A stretch of 18,088 bases of DNA from Pseudomonadota bacterium (lineage in GTDB: Bacteria > Pseudomonadota > Alphaproteobacteria > Rhizobiales > Xanthobacteraceae): contig JAEZEY010000438.1 in assembly GCA_023432845.1 (NCBI GenBank), positions 1 through 18,088 on the forward strand. Reading direction: 5' to 3'. How positions within the stretch are numbered: the first letter of the stretch is position 1; each line of letters starts with the position of its first letter. The notes under the pieces were generated by a model, which saw only the letters and a program-made list of their open reading frames with translations, was not told where the DNA came from and did no database searches. A program made the translations under genes and the position numbers. This document shows positions 14,919 to 18,088 of the stretch, piece after piece.

Positions 14919-14934
14919 TTAACCGGTGATTAAC
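14919..14934. promoter_or_regulatory. CtrA-type binding box between fliN and lipB
   Basis: TTAACCGGTGATTAAC is a perfect match to TTAA-N7-TTAAC, the full site of the alphaproteobacterial cell-cycle regulator CtrA, which controls flagellar genes in Caulobacter and relatives. It lies in the divergent space between fliN and lipB. If it overlaps a -35 region, the fliN transcript would start near 14890, fitting the TTG start at 14845. Binding is inferred from sequence only. Confidence 0.7.
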
Positions 14935-14958
14935 GCCCGCGATCTTCTCGAAGTCGGC

Positions 14959-15663
14959 ATGCCGGCGGCACCAGGCGCAGCGCCGGTCGAATGGCGGATT
15001 TCCGAGGGTTTGACGCCCTATCCGGAGGCCGTGGCCTTCATGGAGGCCCGTTCCGACGCGATCAGCCGGGGCGAGGCCCCTGAACTCGTCTGGCTGGTCG
15101 AGCACCCCCCGCTCTACACGGCGGGCACCTCCGCCGACCGCGCCGACGTCCTGGACGCCCGATTCCCGGTGTTCGATTCGGGCCGCGGCGGCCAGATGAC
15201 CTATCACGGCCCCGGGCAGCGGGTCGGCTATGTCATGATCGATCTGCGACGACGCGGGCCGGACGTACGCCGCTTCGTCGCCACTCTGGAGGAATGGATC
15301 ATCCGCAGCCTGGCCGCCTTCAACGTGCGCGGCGAGCGGCGCGAGGATCGCATCGGCGTCTGGGTGAAGCGGCCCGACAAGGGTGAAGGCTTCGAGGACA
15401 AGATCGCCGCCCTCGGCATCCGCGTGCGCAAGTGGGTGACGCTGCACGGCGTCGCCATCAATATCGAACCCGACCTCTCCCACTTCGGCGGCATCGTGCC
15501 CTGCGGCGTCTCGTTGCAGCACTATGACGTCACCAGCCTCGCCGATCTCGGCCACACGGCGACCATGCCGGAATTCGATATGGCGTTCAGGCAGGCGTTC
15601 GAGGAGTTGTTCGGCGCAACCGCCGACGCTCACGCCGCATCCGCCGCCGGCGCCGTGAGTTGA
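14959..15663 (+). CDS. lipB: Lipoyl(octanoyl) transferase LipB
   Basis: A 234-aa LipB from the ATG at 14959. A GTG at 14926 would add 11 residues but lies inside the CtrA box, so I prefer the ATG; neither has a strong ribosome-binding site. The enzyme moves octanoate from acyl carrier protein to lipoyl domains of 2-oxo acid dehydrogenases and the glycine cleavage H protein, before sulfur insertion by LipA. Family motifs are RGGQMTYHGPGQ (residues 76-87), the lysine of FEDKIAALGIRVRKW (K148), LHGVAINI, and the acyl-thioester cysteine in GIVPCGVSL (C182). The last 34 bp overlap the 3' end of the convergent tautomerase gene. lipA is not in the window. Confidence 0.95.
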   Translation: MPAAPGAAPVEWRISEGLTPYPEAVAFMEARSDAISRGEAPELVWLVEHPPLYTAGTSADRADVLDARFPVFDSGRGGQMTYHGPGQRVGYVMIDLRRRGPDVRRFVATLEEWIIRSLAAFNVRGERREDRIGVWVKRPDKGEGFEDKIAALGIRVRKWVTLHGVAINIEPDLSHFGGIVPCGVSLQHYDVTSLADLGHTATMPEFDMAFRQAFEELFGATADAHAASAAGAVS

Positions 15664-16055
15664 CGCGCGATATAGCGCCGCCCTTGCGTCAAGCCGCCGA
15701 AGCCGTAGGCGTCATCGCGCACGTCGTGGACGTGCACGTAACTCTCCTCATGCAGCGGTCCGAGCAGCCGGCCGAAAGTCGCGTAGGTCTCGGCGATGAA
15801 GGCCGCCTTTTCGTCCTTGGTGTTGGTGCCGTCGATGATGTGGATGTCGAGCCAAACGCTGGCGAGCTTCTGCTCGGCAAGCGAGCGGCCGCCGCAGAAC
15901 CAGTCCTCGGGCGGCACTGTGGTGACGATGATGGCGGTCACCTTGGGATCCTTGCCGAGGATGGACGTCGAAAGGCGGCCGACCTCCGCGGCGACCGCTG
16001 CCTTGGCCGGCATGGCCTGATGCGGGCTGGATAAGGTGACTGTGATCAGGGGCAT
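15630..16055 (-). CDS. Tautomerase family protein
   Basis: A 141-aa member of the 4-oxalocrotonate tautomerase/MIF superfamily. The ATG at 16055 is chosen, rather than one at 16067, because it places Pro directly after Met (MPLITVTLSS): removal of Met exposes the catalytic N-terminal proline. GGAG also lies about 8 nt upstream. The second beta-alpha-beta half runs from about 60 (AEQKLASVWLDIHI) with the conserved KDEKAAFIAET helix. Proteins of this size contain two fused units and act as keto-enol tautomerases or dehalogenase-like hydratases; the substrate is unknown. It is divergent from a LysR regulator 69 bp away, which probably controls it. Its 3' end overlaps lipB by 34 bp on the opposite strand. 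Confidence 0.88.
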   Translation of the reverse strand: MPLITVTLSSPHQAMPAKAAVAAEVGRLSTSILGKDPKVTAIIVTTVPPEDWFCGGRSLAEQKLASVWLDIHIIDGTNTKDEKAAFIAETYATFGRLLGPLHEESYVHVHDVRDDAYGFGGLTQGRRYIARQLTAPAADAA

Positions 16056-16088
16056 GACGTTCTCCATCGAAAGGGATGGACGGAAATC

Positions 16089-16122
16089 TAGCGCCAGCGC
16101 TATGATTTAAAAACGTCATAGC
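16089..16122. promoter_or_regulatory. Two inverted repeats, candidate LysR operator
   Basis: TAGCGC-CA-GCGCTA (16089-16102) overlaps the left arm of GCTATGA-N10-TCATAGC (16099-16122), both with perfect arms. They fill the space between the divergent tautomerase and LysR genes, ending 2 bp before the LysR start. This is the usual place for LysR-type activation and autorepression sites; T-N11-A pairs also occur here. Confidence 0.6.
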
Positions 16123-16124
16123 TG

Positions 16125-17006
16125 ATGATAACAATGATAACTGAACACAATCATTCGCCGGCGCTCGACATCGACGCCGTGCGCGCCTTCGCCCTGGTGG
16201 CGGAGCTGGCGAGCTTCACCCGCGCCGCGCAAACGGTCGGCATGACGCAATCGGCCGTTAGCCTGAAGCTGAAGCGGCTGGAGGCTCGCCTCGGCCTCCG
16301 GCTGATCGAGCGCACGCCGCGCTCGGTGCGGCTGACCGACGACGGCGTTTCGTTTCTCGTGCGCGCTCGCGACCTGCTCGCAGCCCATGACCGCGCCTTG
16401 AACCTTAAGGGGGCGCCGGCGCGGCGGCTGACCATCGGCTTCAGCGATCACGTTCTCGGACCCGACCTGACGCCCCTTCTGGCGCGCATCGCTGCCTTCG
16501 ATGCCGCGTTGCGGCTTGATGTGCGGATCGGTCTGTCCGGCGATCTGGTCGATGCGTTCGAAGCCGGCAAGCTCGATGCTGTCGTCGTGCGGCGCGAACG
16601 CCATCGTCGCGGCGGCGAGACGCTCACCGAGGATGCGTTCGGCTGGTTCGCGGCGCCGGGCTACCGCCAGCCTTCCGGCGAGCCACTCAGGCTCGCCATG
16701 TTGGCGGCGCCGTGCGGCGTGCGCAATCACGCGATCCGCACCCTCGACAAGGCGAAGGTCGATTGGATCGAAGCCTTTACCGGTGGCGGCGTGACAGCCA
16801 TTGCCGCCGCGGTGGAAGCCGGCCTTGCCATCGCGCCGCTGGCGCGTCGCATCGCGCCGCCGGGCCTGATGGACGTCGGCCCGCAATTGAAGTTGCCGTC
16901 GCTCGGCAAATCGAGCGTCGTTCTGTACGCCCGCGCCGCCGATGCGCGGGCCGGCGCGTCACTGCGCACGCTGGCGGCGGCGTTTCGCGGTATGGCCGCG
17001 GCGTGA
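16125..17006 (+). CDS. LysR-family transcriptional regulator
   Basis: A 293-aa LysR-type regulator. The N-terminal winged helix-turn-helix spans about residues 14-73: LDIDAVRAFALVAELASFTR, AAQTVGMTQSAVSLKLKRLE, then LGLRLIERTPRSVRLTDDG. A linker helix leads to an inducer-binding domain from about 100 (RRLTIGFSDHVLG), ending near 287. Such proteins bind DNA as tetramers and respond to small molecules. The second ATG at 16134 is also possible; neither start has a clear ribosome-binding site, and the operator-like dyad ends 2 bp before the first. By position the likely target is the divergent tautomerase gene, with autoregulation; the inducer may be the substrate or product of that enzyme. Confidence 0.93.
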   Translation: MITMITEHNHSPALDIDAVRAFALVAELASFTRAAQTVGMTQSAVSLKLKRLEARLGLRLIERTPRSVRLTDDGVSFLVRARDLLAAHDRALNLKGAPARRLTIGFSDHVLGPDLTPLLARIAAFDAALRLDVRIGLSGDLVDAFEAGKLDAVVVRRERHRRGGETLTEDAFGWFAAPGYRQPSGEPLRLAMLAAPCGVRNHAIRTLDKAKVDWIEAFTGGGVTAIAAAVEAGLAIAPLARRIAPPGLMDVGPQLKLPSLGKSSVVLYARAADARAGASLRTLAAAFRGMAAA

Positions 17007-17034
17007 CGAAGCGGACAATCGAGCCCCGTGCAGT

Positions 17035-17066
17035 ATCCCGATAGGGATTAATGACATCGCAGTCAT
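17035..17066. promoter_or_regulatory. Two small inverted repeats upstream of the PepSY gene
   Basis: ATCCC-GATA-GGGAT (17035-17048) and ATGAC-ATCGCA-GTCAT (17051-17066) lie between the LysR stop and the PepSY gene. No T-run follows either, so they are more likely operator-like sites than terminators. They do not match a Fur or Irr box that I could recognise. Confidence 0.35.
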
Positions 17067-17146
17067 GTCTTGCGGCAGATCAAGCCTGGGGCAATGGCCG
17101 TGCGTAACGTGCGGCCTCGAGACGATTCCGCGTGCGCGAGGTTCTC

Positions 17147-18076
17147 ATGCTCAAGCCCTGGCTGCTGCGTGTTCATCGCTGGATCGCGGTGATCCTGTCC
17201 ATTCCCTTCGCGGTGATCATCGTTACCGGGCTGATCCTGTCCGTCGAGCCGGTAGCGATGGGCGTCAGCAGCTCCGCCGTCACTCCGGCGTCGATCACCG
17301 CCGCGCTCGCCAAGCACGATCCGGAAGCCAGGGCCCGTTCAATTGCGATCCGCGCTTATGACGGCACCTTGTCGATCGGCAGCCGCGACCAGGCGACCAT
17401 CGTCGATCTCGCCAGCAACGAACGCGTTGCCGCGCCGGGTGCGCTCGCCAACCTGTTCGGCACCTCTCGCCGGCTGCATGAGCGCTTGATCTACGATCTG
17501 GGCTGGCTGGTGATCGCGTCCACTATCGCCATGCTGGTTACCATCCTGATCGGCGCGCTGATGGGCTGGCCGCGCATTCGCAACACGGTGTCGGGCTGGC
17601 ACCAGGGCGCTGCATGGTTCGTGCTGCCGCTTTTGATCCTCAGTCCGCTGACCGGGCTCGCACTCGCCTTCGGCATCACCTTCACGGCGCCGGTCGCGCG
17701 CCAGGCCAGCCCGCCCGCGACCTTGAGCGAGGCCCTGACCATCGTCGGCACGCAATACGACCTGTCGCGCATCATCTGGATCCGTCCGCTCGGCGGCGCG
17801 CTCGCGGCGCGCGTTAATGACGACGGCGAGTTTCGGGTGTTTGCGGTGAGCCGCGACGGCCTCGTGCCCATGGCGCGCAACTGGCCGCGGCTTCTTCACG
17901 AAGGCAACTGGAGCAGCGTGATCGCACCGTTGCTGAATGTCATCAAGTCGGTCGCGCTGGTGATCCTGATGGTGACCGGCCTGTGGATCTGGGGCCGCCG
18001 GCAATTCCGCCGCCGGCAACCGCGGGCCGCGCGCCCTGCGCGCGCTCAGATCGTCGGCAGCACCGAGAACGCCTGA
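17147..18076 (+). CDS. PepSY-associated TM helix protein (PiuB-like)
   Basis: A 309-aa inner-membrane protein from the ATG at 17147, which has GAGG 6 nt upstream; the frame opens 15 bp earlier at a GTG. Four hydrophobic segments lie near residues 12-33, 118-140, 154-178 and 260-283, with periplasmic or cytosolic loops between, matching the PepSY-associated TM family often annotated as iron-regulated membrane protein. Histidines at helix ends (H10 in RVHRW, H111 in RLHER, H152 in GWHQG, H251 in LLHEG) are the conserved pattern that suggests heme or electron transfer in relatives. It is shorter than typical PiuB proteins of about 370-500 aa, with a brief first loop. Many relatives sit beside TonB-dependent siderophore receptors; the gene after this one lies outside the window. 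The C-terminal tail is Arg-rich. Confidence 0.88.
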   Translation: MLKPWLLRVHRWIAVILSIPFAVIIVTGLILSVEPVAMGVSSSAVTPASITAALAKHDPEARARSIAIRAYDGTLSIGSRDQATIVDLASNERVAAPGALANLFGTSRRLHERLIYDLGWLVIASTIAMLVTILIGALMGWPRIRNTVSGWHQGAAWFVLPLLILSPLTGLALAFGITFTAPVARQASPPATLSEALTIVGTQYDLSRIIWIRPLGGALAARVNDDGEFRVFAVSRDGLVPMARNWPRLLHEGNWSSVIAPLLNVIKSVALVILMVTGLWIWGRRQFRRRQPRAARPARAQIVGSTENA

Positions 18077-18088
18077 CCGGGCATACGC

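Overview
The window is GC-rich alphaproteobacterial chromosome. Gene content points to Hyphomicrobiales (Rhizobiales), probably near Bradyrhizobiaceae/Xanthobacteraceae: alphaproteobacterial-type QueC with a VUT-family transporter beside it, a DUF3830 protein, a single-domain FliN next to lipB, isovaleryl-CoA dehydrogenase, and a perfect CtrA-type box. This is a judgement from family resemblance; no database search was run. No transposase, integrase, phage gene, CRISPR array or rRNA was seen, so this looks like core rather than accessory DNA.

Left part (1-3582, all minus strand): read in transcription order this is an aldo/keto reductase, queC, a VUT-family queuosine-precursor transporter, an RraA/HMG-aldolase-fold protein, and a YdcF/DUF218 membrane protein cut by the left edge. 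Gaps of 49, 13, 18 and 93 bp make a shared transcript plausible. The centre of this run is queuosine tRNA-modification metabolism.

3583-6814: a 305 bp gap, then a HigA/NadS-like HTH protein with no toxin beside it, then a 370-aa exported protein of unknown function. Across a 309 bp AT-richer divergent promoter region with a 14 bp dyad lies a secreted alpha/beta-hydrolase-like protein. 6824-11610 (minus): isovaleryl-CoA dehydrogenase of leucine breakdown, a two-TM GGDEF-EAL protein with a GSDEF signature and an intact EAL domain, and an MgtE magnesium channel.

11819-14577 (plus): two tandem paralogous exported NodB-type polysaccharide deacetylases, a DUF3830 protein, tRNA-Leu(GAG) and a strong bidirectional terminator. 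14603-15663: a solitary fliN and lipB are divergent around a perfect TTAA-N7-TTAAC box, suggesting cell-cycle (CtrA) control. The box also argues for revised starts of both genes. 15630-17006: a tautomerase and a LysR regulator are divergent around two adjacent inverted repeats, a classic regulator/target pair. The window ends with a four-TM PepSY-type membrane protein.

I found no large unknown multi-gene system. The most interesting signals are the CtrA box between fliN and lipB, the LysR/tautomerase operator, the pair of divergent exported proteins of unknown role, the duplicated deacetylases, and the orphan antitoxin-like regulator.
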